Below, piece after piece: positions 1-13,930 of a DNA stretch of 64,000 bases. Position 1 is the stretch's first letter. Each line of letters starts with the position of its first letter. A program made the translations under genes and the position numbers. The notes beneath the pieces were generated by a model, which did no database searches, was not told the origin of the DNA, and was given only the letters and a program-made list of their open reading frames with translations. Source of the stretch: Lates calcarifer (lineage: Eukaryota; Chordata; Actinopteri; Centropomidae); contig NC_066855.1 of the NCBI RefSeq assembly GCF_001640805.2, positions 535,071 through 599,070 on the forward strand, written 5' to 3'.

Positions 1-1516
1 TATCAAACTGAGGCTGGAGTCACTCTGAGGAGATTTCTGTTCACCTAAAAGAAATGAACAGCACCTGACAAGCTATAAATGCACTTCACCAGGAAGCTAC
101 ACAGAGATTAATGTGTGAGTTGTTGATAATATTTTCTATGTGAGGGGCTTTTTTAAGTAAAATTCCAGCCAGTGCAGTTATTTCCAGAGGGATTCAGAAA
201 GTATAATGCTGGCTTACTTTGTTATTTTGCAAATGATTCTGTGTTATGAGAAAATTACATTCGAGCCTCTTGTGAGAGGTGAATGAAATTCATGAGAAGC
301 CAAAATGATTTGATTAATATGTGATGAAAAATGATCATTATCCAAATCAGAATCTGTCACTCTTCCCACTCCACTGTCAAGGGAGCCAGTGGTTTAGACT
401 TTCTGGCACGTAATAGTGTGAGTTTCTCTCCATTAGTGATATCATTACATGGACTACAGCTTCATCTATGAGACCTGTGTTACTCCAGAAAGACAGCAAC
501 ACTGTACCAACACAGCATCTGGTCACAGTCCAACAGTCACGTTAGTTTCCTAATGTCAAATGTAACCATGACTAAACCATCTGATACTGGGTATAACTAC
601 AGCATCTCCACAATTTCATACATGTCATAGTTTCTGTGCACAGGTAATGTAGAAGGAAGTTATTTGAAAACTTTGATACTGGACGATGGAAAACTTTGTA
701 ACTGAATTTAAAATTGAGTTTTGCACAAAAGTCCAGTACTGAAGTAAGTTTCAAGATGGAGTTGCATTTTTCTGACATTATAGGGAATTCTAAATGCTTG
801 AATTTGTAACTGTATGTATGGAAGTTTATGAGGCAGGAAAGGGTGCCTTTAAAGTTCAGTGTTTTAGGTTCAAGCTCTGTCCTGTCACAACCATCACAAA
901 GGTCGTCAGGATCAGGGAACATAAAAGTCCAGTGATTAGAACTATGCTGCTTTCAATCACTCTAAGGCTTTTTCCTCCACTGGTTCAGAGTATTTACTGT
1001 AGAATTTACCATGAGGGCCACATCGAAAACACATCGAACACTCTTTGATGGCTTTCCTGATGTTTGTGCAAGATTTGCTGCTTTAATTACTTCTGATAGC
1101 TATTTTAGTTTGATTGCTTTTTTATTGATTTACTCTCAGTATTTGTAATATGTTGTAGTTGTGCTTTTGGACCTGGGGAAAGTCTGGATGTACGAAGCCT
1201 CAGCTGTGCTGTGTTCTCTGACATTTGCCCTGCTGACCAAAATCTTTATCTTTATCTTTATTAAAGGGGTATTCCACAGATTTTACATGTGAAGATCAGT
1301 TCACTCATCATTAGATGGAAAAGCTTGAGAACAGTTTTATATCAGATTATATTTTCTGTTCTTATATTTTCTGAGCTTTGTCAAGTCTGAGAAAATAACT
1401 GGTTATATTGTCTGGATTTGAGACAACAACATTTGAACAGAAAACCTGCTCTACAAACTTGAAGCAGGGAGAATGAAAGGAGAGAGAGTCTCACAAAAGA
1501 AAGCTGCTGAGCTGTT

Positions 1517-1535
1517 GCATTATGGGAAATGTAAA
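1517..1535. promoter_or_regulatory. ZNF143/SBS-like motif
   Basis: GCATTATGGGAAATGTAAA is close to the reverse complement of the ZNF143 consensus ACTACAATTCCCATAATGC. It may also be part of an old repeat. Confidence 0.25.
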
Positions 1536-3882
1536 TCCAGTGTATCTTGGCCTGTGCTGCAGCAATTTATTTATTTAGTTACCTGTTGTGCAAAGCCTTA
1601 TTTTCCCTCCCTGACAAGAATACCATATGGAGAGAGGAAGAGTGAAGTTTAATTAAATCAAAAGTTGTCAGAAAACATAAGCTACTGACAGTTTCCTGTC
1701 TTTCTTTTCTGACACATTCACTCTTGCACACAGCCACACACTCACACACCCCTAATGTCCTCTGTAACACTATCCACACACAAGTGCTCTCTGACTGACC
1801 GGAGATCAACAAAGGAGGGCGAGACGCAAAGAGTTTCACAACTCACTTACAGCCGGGCTGAGTGATGGCCAGCAGGGAGGAAATCAATAGCAGGAGGGGA
1901 GACACCATCAAAGCTGTCCATGGACCAACATCCCGTTACTGTCGACAGGTTTTAATCCATAAAGCTCGTGTCTCCCCCGAACAAAGAGAGAGGCAGGAGG
2001 CCGTTCTCTTATCTCTATCAGGGTTTTGAATTACAAAGGCCTATCACTGTGGAGTTACAGGGGAACTACGTGGAATTAGCCTGAGGATCAGTCTCTCATG
2101 GGCAGAGGAGAGGTTTTCATGTTGACTGGCTGTTGCATAATAGATGAGATTGTTTGTTGTAAAATTAGTACAGTTTTAATACAAAGAAACACGTCCTGCT
2201 GATCTTCACCTGGTATTCATTTCATGTTAGCTTTACCTTTCTCTCAGCAGCTGGTGAAACCATGTACAGTACATTTTACACACATTCACAAGAGGTTCAC
2301 AATGATCCAGAACTGTTCGTAGAAACAGCTCAAACCAGCCACGCTGTTTGATTGACAGGTGATTTCCAACAGCACAGGTATGAACCTACCACTTACTGTA
2401 ACTCTCCTGGTGTTTAGTCCAGGTTTTGATCAGATGTTTTACCTCCACCCAGTCTGATGGAAATGAATGGATATCATTTGTGGTGCCCAAACGATGTTAC
2501 TAATGAAGAGTTTCCATTGACCCACTTTGTTATGAAGTAATAGAAAACTATTGACAGCATGCTCTGTGGTGAGAGAAGCAAACCATGCACTAATCTGACT
2601 GTTAAAGCAGGTGGACGAAGAAAAAACTTTGACCTGAATCTGTGGAGAGACGGGACGACATGGAAGCATTTACCTTAAAAAAAACTTAGTTTCCTGTTGC
2701 CACAGTTTGTGCCAAAAATCGAAAGTGTTCTGTGAGTCATAACTCCGTCAAATCTGAACCGACAATTATGGTTTTCAGAGCATATCATTATCTCCCTGGA
2801 TCCACTGTGACTAAACATTCACAAATCCACTCAGAATTCATCAAAAAAAATCATAAAAAAGACGTAGGATGACTTTAATTATAACTTCATTTTCTCCTGT
2901 ATCAAAGTAATCTAGAGACAGAAACTGCTAATTAATTATTATTAGCATAGTTTTAACTGTGTCAATCCACAAACCTAAACAAACATAGACTATAGTACCC
3001 GGCTCTAAGAAACGTATATATTCCAAGATAGAACACAGGTATCATGTAGACAGTCTTCAGCTGTCACAGTTATTAATCACAGGTTGTCTACAGACCAGCA
3101 TACAATTCAACATTAATGAAGAATACAGTTTCCAATACTAAATGAATAATGAATATAGATTTAGCAGGGTTTAAATGGAGCTTTTTAAACTCAACACATA
3201 CCAAACTAAACTGTATCAGAGCTCCGTCTTCACATCTTTTCAGCTTTCATCATGGACATGATCAGTAATATCTCAGTATTTCTATAAGTAATACTAACTG
3301 TTCACACTGACGTGAGGATTATCTGGACCAACCAAGAGAACCTTTTTTACTTGTTGCCAGTGTGTTTTTTAAAATGTTCCCATTTTTATTTTTGTTATGT
3401 GAGTACAGGCACTCATTTAATCTACTTCATCTTTGGGAACTTTATATGAATGAAGTCTGTTGGATGCAGCTGCGAGCTCTGAAAACGAGTGAGTGAACTT
3501 TTTTTTTTTTGTTCCAGTTTATTTCTCAGTTTTTCTGTTTTTTGCTGAGATCACTAACAACTGGAAGCAAAGTTACTGTATCCAAACCAGAGAGTAAGAG
3601 AGACGCCATGTTTCTTATCATCCTGTCGGACCGACCCTTCAACCTGACCGCCAGTCCAACACAAAACATTTCCTGTGTCGACCCCCAGTGAGTCAGCTAC
3701 ATCCGACACATATGTGCATGTATCACGAATGAATATTCAGTTGAGTCAGCGAAGAGGAAAGTGCATTGATCCAATAAAGATCCAACACTCAGAAACACTC
3801 CCACCTCCCTGAGTCTGAGCCTCTTTCCACAGGATTTAAGTCTCTTTTGATCCACTGGCCTCATTGGCTTCCATCCACCCAC

Positions 3883-3883
<1 letters not shown>

Positions 3884-3912
<29 letters not shown>
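3884..3912 (+). repeat. (GT)n microsatellite
   Basis: About 14 GT units, with a second short GT tract at 3961-3973. Confidence 0.95.
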
Positions 3913-3915
<3 letters not shown>

Positions 3916-4120
3916 AACACATGCATAGGCTCACATGTTCGTCTGCAGACATCCATTCAAGTGTGTGTGTGTGTTCATAGATGGACAGGCTCATGTAATA
4001 TTCAGCAGACCCTGGAGCCTCTCGGTGCCACTGGTCTGCCCTGTGCTGGAATAGAGGTGTCTGCCCTCATCTCACCTGGTGACTGCCAAAGGAAAGACTA
4101 GTGCCATAACCACTTTACTA

Positions 4121-4450
4121 CCTCCCATTTCCTCCTCCTCCTCCCCCTCTTCCTCTCTCTATCTCTCCCCCCCACCCCCTCATTCTCCTCCAGGCTCTCT
4201 CTATCATCCTGTCCTGTCCTCTGTCCTCTCCCTCCTCTCGTCTACTCTGTCATCTCTCTTATATTTCTATCCCACTGCCACTTGGCGGTCACCCTCTCTA
4301 TCTCCCTCCCCCCTCCATGTCCTCCTCCCTTTCTCTTCTCTCCTTTTTCAATTTCCCTGCCAGTCCCTCTATTATTTCCATCTTTCTTCTCTGTCTTTGC
4401 AGCTCAGTCTGCACCCTCTCCATAGCTCCTCTTCCTCCTCACCGTGCAGC
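4121..4450 (+). repeat. Long pyrimidine-rich (C/T) tract
   Basis: About 330 bases of predominantly CCTCC/TCTCTC sequence on the plus strand, interrupted by few purines. Such homopyrimidine DNA can form triplex structures. Open frames inside it give Ser/Pro/Leu low-complexity translations and are not genes. Confidence 0.85.
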
Positions 4451-4678
4451 CCTTTCTCGGCCTTGTGTCTGCCTGTTTGCACTCAGCGTGGCAGAATTAG
4501 CTTGTCTCTCCCAATCCCTTCACTTGATCCTGCGGGAAATGACAATGTTGCAGTCTGCTGCCATTATTTCACAGATCAAAGCGTTGAAATTGAACCTGGC
4601 TAAGCTGAAAAAATAACCCAGGCTCCTATCGCGTTGTTCACCTTTGCATCAGTCTCACTGCTCGCTGCCAAGAGGGGA

Positions 4679-4702
4679 GTGTGTGTGTGTGTGTGTGTGT
4701 GT
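4679..4702 (+). repeat. (GT)n microsatellite
   Basis: About 12 GT units. A short (AGC)5 tract follows at 4812-4827. Confidence 0.95.
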
Positions 4703-7140
4703 CTCCATGCAGGTTTGCATACACAAAATTACCAAGTGTGTCATCTGAGTTTTCAGTCTCAACACTCCCCCTGCTGGTGGGGACTGAAAGGGCAAAGTAC
4801 CTGCATCTAAAGCAGCAGCAGCAGCAGGAAGCAACAAGTGCTGGAAAGGCTTCAGTAATCTCTCTGCCGTGCTTTAATTTGATGCTCTGTGCACAGACTA
4901 GAAATGAAAACGTCAAGATATTAATGTGGTGGTAAAGGAAACATTTTCTCCTTTAGATCCTCCCCCTGAAAGAATGATTTAGCCAGGGAAAGTATGAGTA
5001 AGGACAGTGTTTTATCAGCTCTTGTCACAGGTGTGGTTGAATATGTGACTCTCACTGTGCATGTTCTCTGTGTGACTGTAGTGGCTCTTTCAAAATGTCT
5101 GCTGTCTGTACTGTAGCACAGACTGAGGAGAAGATAGCTCACCTACAAAATGAACCGAATCCATATTTATTTACACTGAACTCAAGAAAGAAAACTCTGA
5201 TATGTGATGCAGTGAAGAACTGGCCTGGCTTGTAGCCTTATGAAAACTATTTGTCTCTTCTTATCATTTCTGGCACAGCAGCAGTTTTATTGTCCCGTGA
5301 TCTTCATCAGGCCTTTTTGAATATTTTTATAAACAGACCTAAATAAGCCTGGGATAGCTGTGACTGCTGCTGCAGTGTTTTAAACGTTACACCCCTGCTG
5401 AACGTCAGAGACAGAAGCAGTTTGGAGCCACTGGTGTAAACAATAAGCTGCTGTGTCATATATACAGTATAAATAATGTGAGGACTGACTGATTTGAAAC
5501 AATGCATGCTGCATAGAAATACTGTGACAGTCTGAGGGTTAGTGTTACACTGATCAGTCACAACCCTAAAACCAGCTACAGGTTAAATCTGTGATTATGC
5601 GTGTGCAGATACAGGAGCTGATGAAACCACCATTTTGATGATGCCACCATTATAGTCCAATCAACTGAGCCATCTGGATGCCTGTTAAACACTGAATTAC
5701 AGCCACCAAAACAGTAATGTGCTGACATTGTCTCTGCGGTGCTGCTCGATACCTCTGGTTTTACAAAGATAGACAATCGCAGAAGATGTTCGAGCTTTAT
5801 TTTGCCTCTTTTTTTTGACACAACAACAAGGAAGAAAGGAGCAGATTATGTGTGATCTTGCAACAGCTGCAGTTGCCAGTGTAATATGGGAGCAGACAAG
5901 AATGGGCGGGACATGTCAAGTGCAATGGGAGTTTCAAGTCAAGTGGGTAATGTTCTCACCAGCCGTTTGTGTGTGTGTGTGTGGGGGGGGCTGAGATGGG
6001 TGGAGGCACGATGTGTGTGTGCAGCCACAGTTTTGAACATCTGGGCGTCTTTTTGAAGTACCCAGGTGGATAGTGTAGTGACAGCTGCACAGCTTCCCTC
6101 CTCGCCTCTGAGAAAGACGAAGGGAGCTTGACAAGCAGAAAATCCCCCTTGATCTACAGCGCCTCCCCCTCCACACCTCACCCCCAAAACCTGTCTTTTC
6201 TTCATGTAGTTCTCGCGTTGTATGCCACCACCACCACCTACTCTCTGTCCTAGCAGATCTGGGCAGATAGAGCAGCTCCACAGGTAGATACATGCCGACA
6301 TGTTGCCCTGAAGAGCTCTCCCCATCAGCGATGGCCTGCTGCAGGGAGCAGAAACAAGCTGTTGCTTTTGTGGCTGGTCGAGCATGTCAGTGAGAGGGGG
6401 TGTGTCATCCAAAGGTTAGGCACAGAGCAATGCAGCAGTAAACTAAAGTGGCAGAGTCTCTACACCTGACATTCGCCACCGAAACATCTGGTGACCAATC
6501 AGAAAAAACAGTTTCAGAATAAGAAATCGGTGGACCGGTCTGAGAAGGAATGTTTCTTTGAAGTAAACATTTTAGCTTCCAAATAGCTTTGGCTTTTCCT
6601 TGATCTTTGCTCTCAATTATAATGATAAAACTCCTTTCTTCAATGTGATGAAACTTGTAGTAGTGTTTGGTGCAGATAAAAAGACTGCTGAAAAGTTTTC
6701 TCAGCCAGTTAGAAACTCAGAAGTGATTTCCTTTTAACTTTCTCTGTAGATGGGAGCTCCATAATGTACTTGTGTAAAGTCTGCGGTTGGAGTCTTCACT
6801 CCATGGCTTCTATTCACTGCAGTTTTGATTTCCATTTGTATGATATATTTCTAAGGTACTGTAAATGTGAACGCACTAATTGGTTTGAGATGTACTGAAG
6901 CAGCTCATAAACCTATTGTATAAGTGAAATGAAGATCAAATTCCAACTTGCTGAACTTTGGCAATCGCTCACTCCTTATACTCCTGTGCAGGTGTGAATG
7001 AGTATGAATACACGTGTGGTCGCATGTGTCTTCAAGAACTAAGAAGAAACGTCCTGAGTGTAACCTCCACGACTGTGGTCCACAGAGTCCCAGAATGTTC
7101 CCATTTCCCAAACAGCATGCACCTCCACACTCTAATCTAA

Positions 7141-7260
7141 TTTACCAATCAGCCGGCGTAATTACGCCCTAAGATCTGCTCTGCTGGGCAAAATGGCTTC
7201 TGTCTTCTGCTCGAGTGGCGCAAATAAAACCACTGCCCTGTCGCTCCCGATGAACAAAGA
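7141..7260. promoter_or_regulatory. Candidate conserved non-coding element with 14-bp homeodomain-type palindrome
   Basis: GGCGTAATTACGCC at 7155-7168 is a perfect palindrome centred on TAATTA, preceded by CCAAT (7145-7149). CpGs are retained, unusual in this AT-rich, CpG-poor intron. Conservation was not tested, so the enhancer role is inference. Confidence 0.3.
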
Positions 7261-8883
7261 GAGAGCGAGAGAGGGAGATGAACCTGAAGGAGAGCAGCAG
7301 TGTTACAAATGAAAGTCTTTACAGATTAATCAGGAAAGCCTCAGTTGTGTGCTTCTGGTAATTAAGGGAGAGATTAATGACGATGCTAATATGGTCTTGT
7401 TGTAGCTTATGAAATACTATAAATGGTGATGAGAAAACTGATTTAAGTTTTATGAGTACACAAGGTGGATTCATAAAATCTGCATCCTGTGTTCTGGATA
7501 TTAGTGAAGCGTAGCTCCCCTCTGCTTCAAGCTATTCTTCACATACTGTGCAAACGCTCCCTTTGTTCCTCCTCTCTCTTCGCCGGCATTTTCACCACCA
7601 CACACCTAGACCTTTGTAATGAGCCCTGCAGTTAACTGGATTGAACTGGAAAGAAGTGCAGTTAAGCATGGCTGCCCTCCTTCCCCCTTTGCGTTTACAA
7701 CAGGCTGTAGAGTTCTTGTGCCCACTGATTGGGTTTTTAATTAGCTATTTGTCCCAGATCGTGACTGTCCTCCGACCTGCCAGCCTCCTTCACCTTCTCA
7801 TCGCAAAGCAGAGGCAGTCAGTGCTAAGAGAAAGACACCATAAACATCTACTTATCTTACAAGGAAAGTTCAGTGTTGGTGTTTTGCTCTCGTACACGCT
7901 TTGGTTTGTAAATAATAAACTGTGTATCGGGTCTGTTTCAGGGATCTGACCGGTGAGCTTCTGGTTCGAGGACTGAGCCGTGCTCAGCCCAAAGAAATCC
8001 ACAAGGCATTGTTACAGCACTTAAAATGGATAATCCTGTCTGTGTGTTGGACTGTATAGAGTCACAGGTCAGCTGTTATCAGATGTGGAGGCGTACAGAC
8101 GGCGCCTGGTGTGTGCCCTCCACATAACCTCTAAAGTTGAACACAAGACAGATTAGGATGAAGCACCAAACCTTTAGCAGAGGTCACGATGCAACACAGA
8201 TGAGATTACAGAGCTGCGGCCATCATCTCACTGTGAATATTTATTATTATGAACACATTTCCTACAGGGCAGGGCTTCGCTTTGTTCACAGAGGTGTTCA
8301 GGATTCAGACCTGGTGACTGGACCGGACACTTCTTCTGTAATTTGGTTCAACAGACCTCTTAATGCAAGGACTTCTTTATCAGTAGATGTGTGAGCTTGA
8401 GACTAATCTAAATGAACATTTCCTTCCCTTTCAAAGCTGATCACTCTCCTCCTCTGTGATTAGACAGTGGTATTTTCGTCAGGTGTTCTCATAACTTAAC
8501 ACCTAGGTGAGAGGGACTGACAATTTGTGAAATCTCACAAAACGCTTGTGGCACTTTGGGAGTATTTTAAGCCCAAAGGTCAAACTGAGAACTGAGTAAT
8601 CACCCAGTTCAAATAGACAATGAAAACTGGCTGTTTTCCATTTTAGAGCTGTATATTTTATCCAGGTGAAGCCTCAGTTTGTCTCTACCTGTCCTCTGCA
8701 TTCATCTCTGACAGAGCGAGCCAGCATCCTGTCGCCTCCTCTTCCTCCATCTTTTTTTTCTCTTTCTCCCTCTCTCTTATCTCCCACAGCTGTCCTGTCC
8801 TCCATCACATCATCTCACGTCATCTCCCACGCCGTGCAGATGTTTCATCCTCGCTTCTGCATCTGCCCCCACTTTCCTTCCGT

Positions 8884-8913
8884 CCCCTCCTCCTCCTCCT
8901 CCTCCTCTTCTTT
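8884..8913 (+). repeat. (CTC)n microsatellite in pyrimidine-rich DNA
   Basis: About eight CTC units inside a C/T-rich block at 8740-8955. Confidence 0.9.
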
Positions 8914-11900
8914 TTCTTCCTCTTCTACTCAACCTCCTTGTCCTCCTCTAACTCATCTCTTAGTGTTTTTAGCCCACGCTTAGGACTTGACTGACATGTA
9001 ACACTGCTGTGTGAAGAGCTCTCCACCACAGAGCTCCCTAACACGCAGACAAAGGGCAAAGTGAGCTTAGCAACCGAGTAAAGACCTCCAGTCTTTACTA
9101 ATACCTTCCCAGCAGAGCATAAAAACAGAGTAGGTTCATCTGTCTTTTAAAATCACCACTCTAATTGTCTGTTGCATTAGTTTTACATACTGCTGTTTTT
9201 GTTTTGGTGCTTACCTACAATTAAACAACTAAAACTAAAACCTCAATTCATAATAATGACATTTAATAATCATTTACGAGGAGAAAAACAGAACGAGAGA
9301 AATGAGACTGAAACTCATCTTTATTTTGTAATTCCTATTTATCACTGAAGTGTATGGAATCTGTAATTAATTAAAGATTTTTTTTTAAAAGTAGCCTTTC
9401 ATACTTTTATTATTAATTGCTATCATTTAGCCAACATTATAAAATTACAATTTATACTGATAATGTTGAAAAACACCCACTTTGATTTCCAGGCTTTTAA
9501 TGTGAAGTAGCTGCAGGAAGCGTTGACCTTCTTTAACAGTGTTTTAACACTTATCGACAAAACAGCAAAGTTTTGAAGGAGAATTTGATCAATGAGGGAG
9601 CAAAGCTTTTCTGTTAACAAGAGAAACTCGAAGCAGCAGGTTGTGACTCTGGATGTGTTTTGTCCATGCTGGATATTATTAGTTGAGACTCAGGACCCAG
9701 GATCTCTGAAGACCAATACACTTTAATCTTATCATTATCATCATCATAGAAAAATATGTTGTTAATCCGTCAGCGTGCGTCTTACCTCTACCTGTCAGAT
9801 ATCAGCTGTGAGCTGCAGCGCTGCTCCCATCTTGTCTTTCCATCGAGTTTTTTATTGCGAATCTCTTATGAAGTGAGACATTCACACCCATCAAGGGCGG
9901 CGGACTGAGTGACACGAGACGAGCTATCTTGACATGGTCTCACTTTGACTATGAAAACCAATATCCTGGATATTTGTTCAACAGAGTTTCTCATTTCGAG
10001 GTCAAAATCACATTATGGAATCGTGTGGCGTGACAGCGGGGCATTTTGCAGGGCCCAGGAAATGAGTGAGATACGTACGTCGTTGGCTTTCCCTCAGGTA
10101 AAGCTGTCAGCCTAATGTACAGACAAGGGAGGAGGTTTCCAGTAATGTCTCTGTCCATCAACAGCCCCAGTGGGTTACCTGTGGAACACCAGCGCACCGA
10201 CGACCAAATCAATCTCCATGTCCCAAAACACACATGAGACGTGTCATCAAATGAAGTCTCCACCTCTGTCTCCTCTATTTTCTCTCTTCCTGTGTGTCTT
10301 CCTCTGTGTCACCCCTTCTGGCAGACATGGTGGTTTCTCTAATAGAACAACAGGGAGCAGCTCTGGTGCCAGTATTCACATGGGGAGACCTGTGGGATGT
10401 TGTAACGCCCTTGAACTGATCTGATTAACACGGTTGCTGAGGGGAGGCTTTCTCAGAAAAACGTGACGATACGTAACATAAGGACTCGGAAATGATGAAA
10501 GGAAAATCCCTGTCATCTCAATGTCAGTTCCATCTTTGGATTTGTCTTCATGCCTTGCCATTATGAAGACATTTTAGTCTGTGTGAGATGATTTGTATTG
10601 CCCCCATGTGGATGCAAAGACTACACACATTCAGTAGTACAATGAAGAGTAAGGAGAATGAGGAATTCCTGCAGGTCTGACGAACTGAAAGTCTGGCACT
10701 CTTTTAAGATCCACCATACCTGTCAGGCTTATCCAGTAATGATATGATAGAAGGTGTCAGATACACTACAGACTGTTAAGGTCTGAGAAAAGAGGATAAA
10801 ACTGACTGAACTCAGCTGAATCTTTCTGTCATTTCCTGTTCAAATGATTCTACTTTGATAAAGTTATATTGGTCAAAGTCGAAGCAGCAGAAGCTGAGAT
10901 ATCTGAGTCAAGCTCCAAAAACACCGGCTGCTAAAGTATGGATGTAAAACTGAACCTCTGTTTATTTCCCATGTTAAACGTATCCACCTCCTCCTCTTCC
11001 TAACACAGACTCTGTCGCTCCGCTCTGAATCACGATGGACACTAGAGGTTGTCTAACAGTAAAACATAACTACGGGTTGTAACAAGCTGGAACATTCTTC
11101 TGAAAATACACACTGTGGTTGAGTTTGTCAGACGTCATTTTCAGTCCTGTGACCAAGACAAATCTCTCAGAAATCTCAAAGACAGATGCCTCAAAGCTTC
11201 AACACATCAAACCAGAACTACCTGTGCAGATAGACACCACTAAGGATATATGAGGAGATATACTCCTCACAACTGGGACAACCTAACCTTTCATTTATGT
11301 CAGTTTATTCCATGTGCTGTCTGTTGAAGGGGTCTGGGATCATAAACTTCTGAAAGTCCAGCTGACTGATATTTCATGTGATGAACAGATGTCCCTGACT
11401 TTGCCTGCAACCACCGTCTGTACATACCAGGGTTCATAGGAAGTATTGTTTATACCCACGGCTGCTGCCGGCACGCTGACCCTTTGTTAGACCGCAAATC
11501 TATCGGAGTTAACATGCAGACACATTCATCATCTGCTTATGTAAGAGGCATAAGCAACAAACAGGGAGCCAACCAAAGAAAAAGAGCGAGAAAGCAGGAG
11601 ATTATGAGTGTGTGAGCGCGCAATGCTTAGTGTTTGTGTGTGTAATTGGATGCGGCTGTGTTTGTGTACACTACCCCATGTACATAAATTCATGGTCTGC
11701 ATCTCTCACCCTCAGCCTATCAGTCTCTGCGTTTTCTGCCTCTGTCTCCTTGAGGGATAAGATAAGCAGCTGAAACTTTTTGGAGCCAAAGCAGGAAAGA
11801 GAGGAGGATGAGAGATCGCCCTCCAAATCCTCCCGTAATCCCCTGCCGGCTCATTCTTTCGCTGTAATTATGTGTCAGATACAGACACAACAGGCAGACC

Positions 11901-12514
11901 ACATCCACGACCACAAAATATTACAAATTGTTGCTTTTCACAGACATTTTGCAAACACTTATCTGCTCTCTTGATGAGTGTAGCATCCCTGTAGATTTGC
12001 TCAGCACCTGTTTGGTCCACTTGTTCAGCCATGCTTATTGAAAGCTATTTGCCACCACTGAGTGGTTTTGAACCTGTGCCTTTGTGAGAGCGGTTGAGTT
12101 TGTAGATGATTATGACAGTGTTTGTGCAGTGGGAAACATCAGGCCAGTGTGGGGTGTTTTCAGTGCCATCTGCTCTCATGCTTGCATTATTGCCACAGGA
12201 ACACGTTGTACCCTGTATGTTTAGGGGCAACTCTGAATCCTACAGAATGGTTTTATGTGCTAGTACTACTGATGTGAATTAGCAAACACATTCTGGATGA
12301 AAATTAATACCCACCTTGATTACATTCTTAAACAGTCCCAGTACCTGGACACCAAAGGCCAGGGTTTGCATCCTGCATCCTACATGATGTTAGATTTAGA
12401 CTAGTAGAGGAGTAAGGAGGGTTCAGGTTAAATACCAGAAAAAACATCCTATTTCTGCGTCAAGACCCATCTCTTCCTAACCAAGTGCTGAAAAAACAGT
12501 CTCAACTCAAGGTC

Positions 12515-12765
12515 TACTTACTCACTTGTTCTGCAGCTTATGATCATGTTACATGACCTTCATTAGCAGAGGCAGCCTGCTCAGTTGCCACGGACGTTTC
12601 GATGCTCAAACTTTTCATTATTAAGCCCTCAGGTCTTCTTGCTCATGTTGTCCTAAAGGTTGAGCTTTGACAGTTTGTTCTTGACCTTGGAAACTGTGTC
12701 CACTTTCTCACTTGTTCTGGAGCTTTTGACAGTGTGACATGGACTTTTATTAGCAGATTAGGTCA
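12515..12765 (+). repeat. Pair of diverged direct repeats about 183 bp apart
   Basis: The stretches beginning near 12515 (TACTTACTCACTTGTTCTGC, AGCTTATGA, ACATGACCTTCATTAGCAGA) and near 12698 (CCACTTTCTCACTTGTTCTG, GAGCTTTTGA, ACATGGACTTTTATTAGCAG) share the same word order over about 60 bases. This suggests an old tandem duplication or two units of a repeat. The family is not recognised. Confidence 0.55.
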
Positions 12766-13799
12766 AGGTGAATCATGTAGTTTGAGCGTCCACAGTTTCA
12801 GCACCCGTGAGCAAACTCCATCTGCTGACGCCATCAGAGCACAAGTGTGCAACAAGCACACTGGAATTCTTGCACGTTAATGAGGTTCTATACAACATAA
12901 ACAGTGCCTTTAAGGCATCACACACTTAGACAGCTGAAGTTATTCTGTTGCAGCAGGAGTTAATAAACATGGTTGGAACAGTATTTTATAACCAGGCAGA
13001 GTCTTTCCTTGATGCTTTGTAGATAAATGTGACAGCATTATAAAACAGGACGGAGATGCTGGACCATGTGACACAGACGAAACCTCATGAACAAGTAGAT
13101 GAGTGAACACTGAGTTTAGACTGCTGCGTTTCTAATGTCATGTAATGTTTAGTTGCCTAGACAACACCACACTTTAACCGTAGCAGTGACATTTGAGAAA
13201 AATGTTCATATGAATCATTTTTGAAACGGTTCTGGAAGGAACAGACAAACGGCTTCGTCCTGACACAAGACTTTTACAGTCATACATGAGAGGCAGTGAG
13301 AATCTATTTTGCCTTTTAAATTAGAGGACTCAGAGAGTTAACTGTTTATCTCCATAGTTTTCTCTGCAGTATCTGCTCCTGGTAACTAGAGTGTGCTCAG
13401 TGTTTCTGAGGTAATGTTTATTTAGGGGACAGGATGAACTGTAATAGTCGCTGTTGAAAGCTGCTCTGTGACCTCCTCCCTGAAAGGTTTTGGAGCAGCG
13501 TAATAATGCCACCTACTTCCAGCTTTGGTTTTCAGAGACAGCAGTCATCATTCACGTGGCCACAAGAGGGGTTTTGTCTGAAAATGTGAGCATTTTTCTG
13601 TTTCTTCATGTTGATAAAAAGCTGTAATCCAGTCAGCATTATGTTTCCTACAAAGCGTGTTTGCTAATGCAGAACAGATGTATATATTTTTAGGAAACAG
13701 TGTGTGTTTGTGGTCGCATCACAGTGAATCTTAGCAGCTCCTCCTCTCCTTCCTCAGTCAGCTCCGTCCACTGCTGCAAGGTCTCTAAATGTCATGGGC

Positions 13800-13930
13800 A
13801 CTCACTGTGAAATTGCAATTAAGGACGTAATAAATAAGTGATCGAGAAACACTCTCTCGCAGGCCTGGACGGACAGAGGGACATCCAGCTAATTAAGATT
13901 TTATGATCAATTAGGAGCATTCGTGGCACA
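13800..13930. promoter_or_regulatory. Candidate conserved non-coding element
   Basis: Clustered homeodomain-type cores are present: CAATTAAG near 13816, CTAATTAAG near 13889, TCAATTAGG near 13907. A TAATAAATAA stretch and retained CpGs (GGACGTAAT, GATCGAG) accompany them. The composition is typical of developmental enhancers; this is inference from motif density. Confidence 0.3.

Noticed and set aside
4079..4603. 174-codon open frame with a Ser/Pro/Leu-rich product
   Set aside because: The translation is of a C/T-rich tract, has no domain, and other frames of the same tract are also open.
5939..6412. 157-codon minus-strand frame rich in Cys, Gly and Thr-His repeats
   Set aside because: It runs across a GT microsatellite and a G-run. 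The His-Thr repeat is the reverse reading of GT units and no domain is seen.
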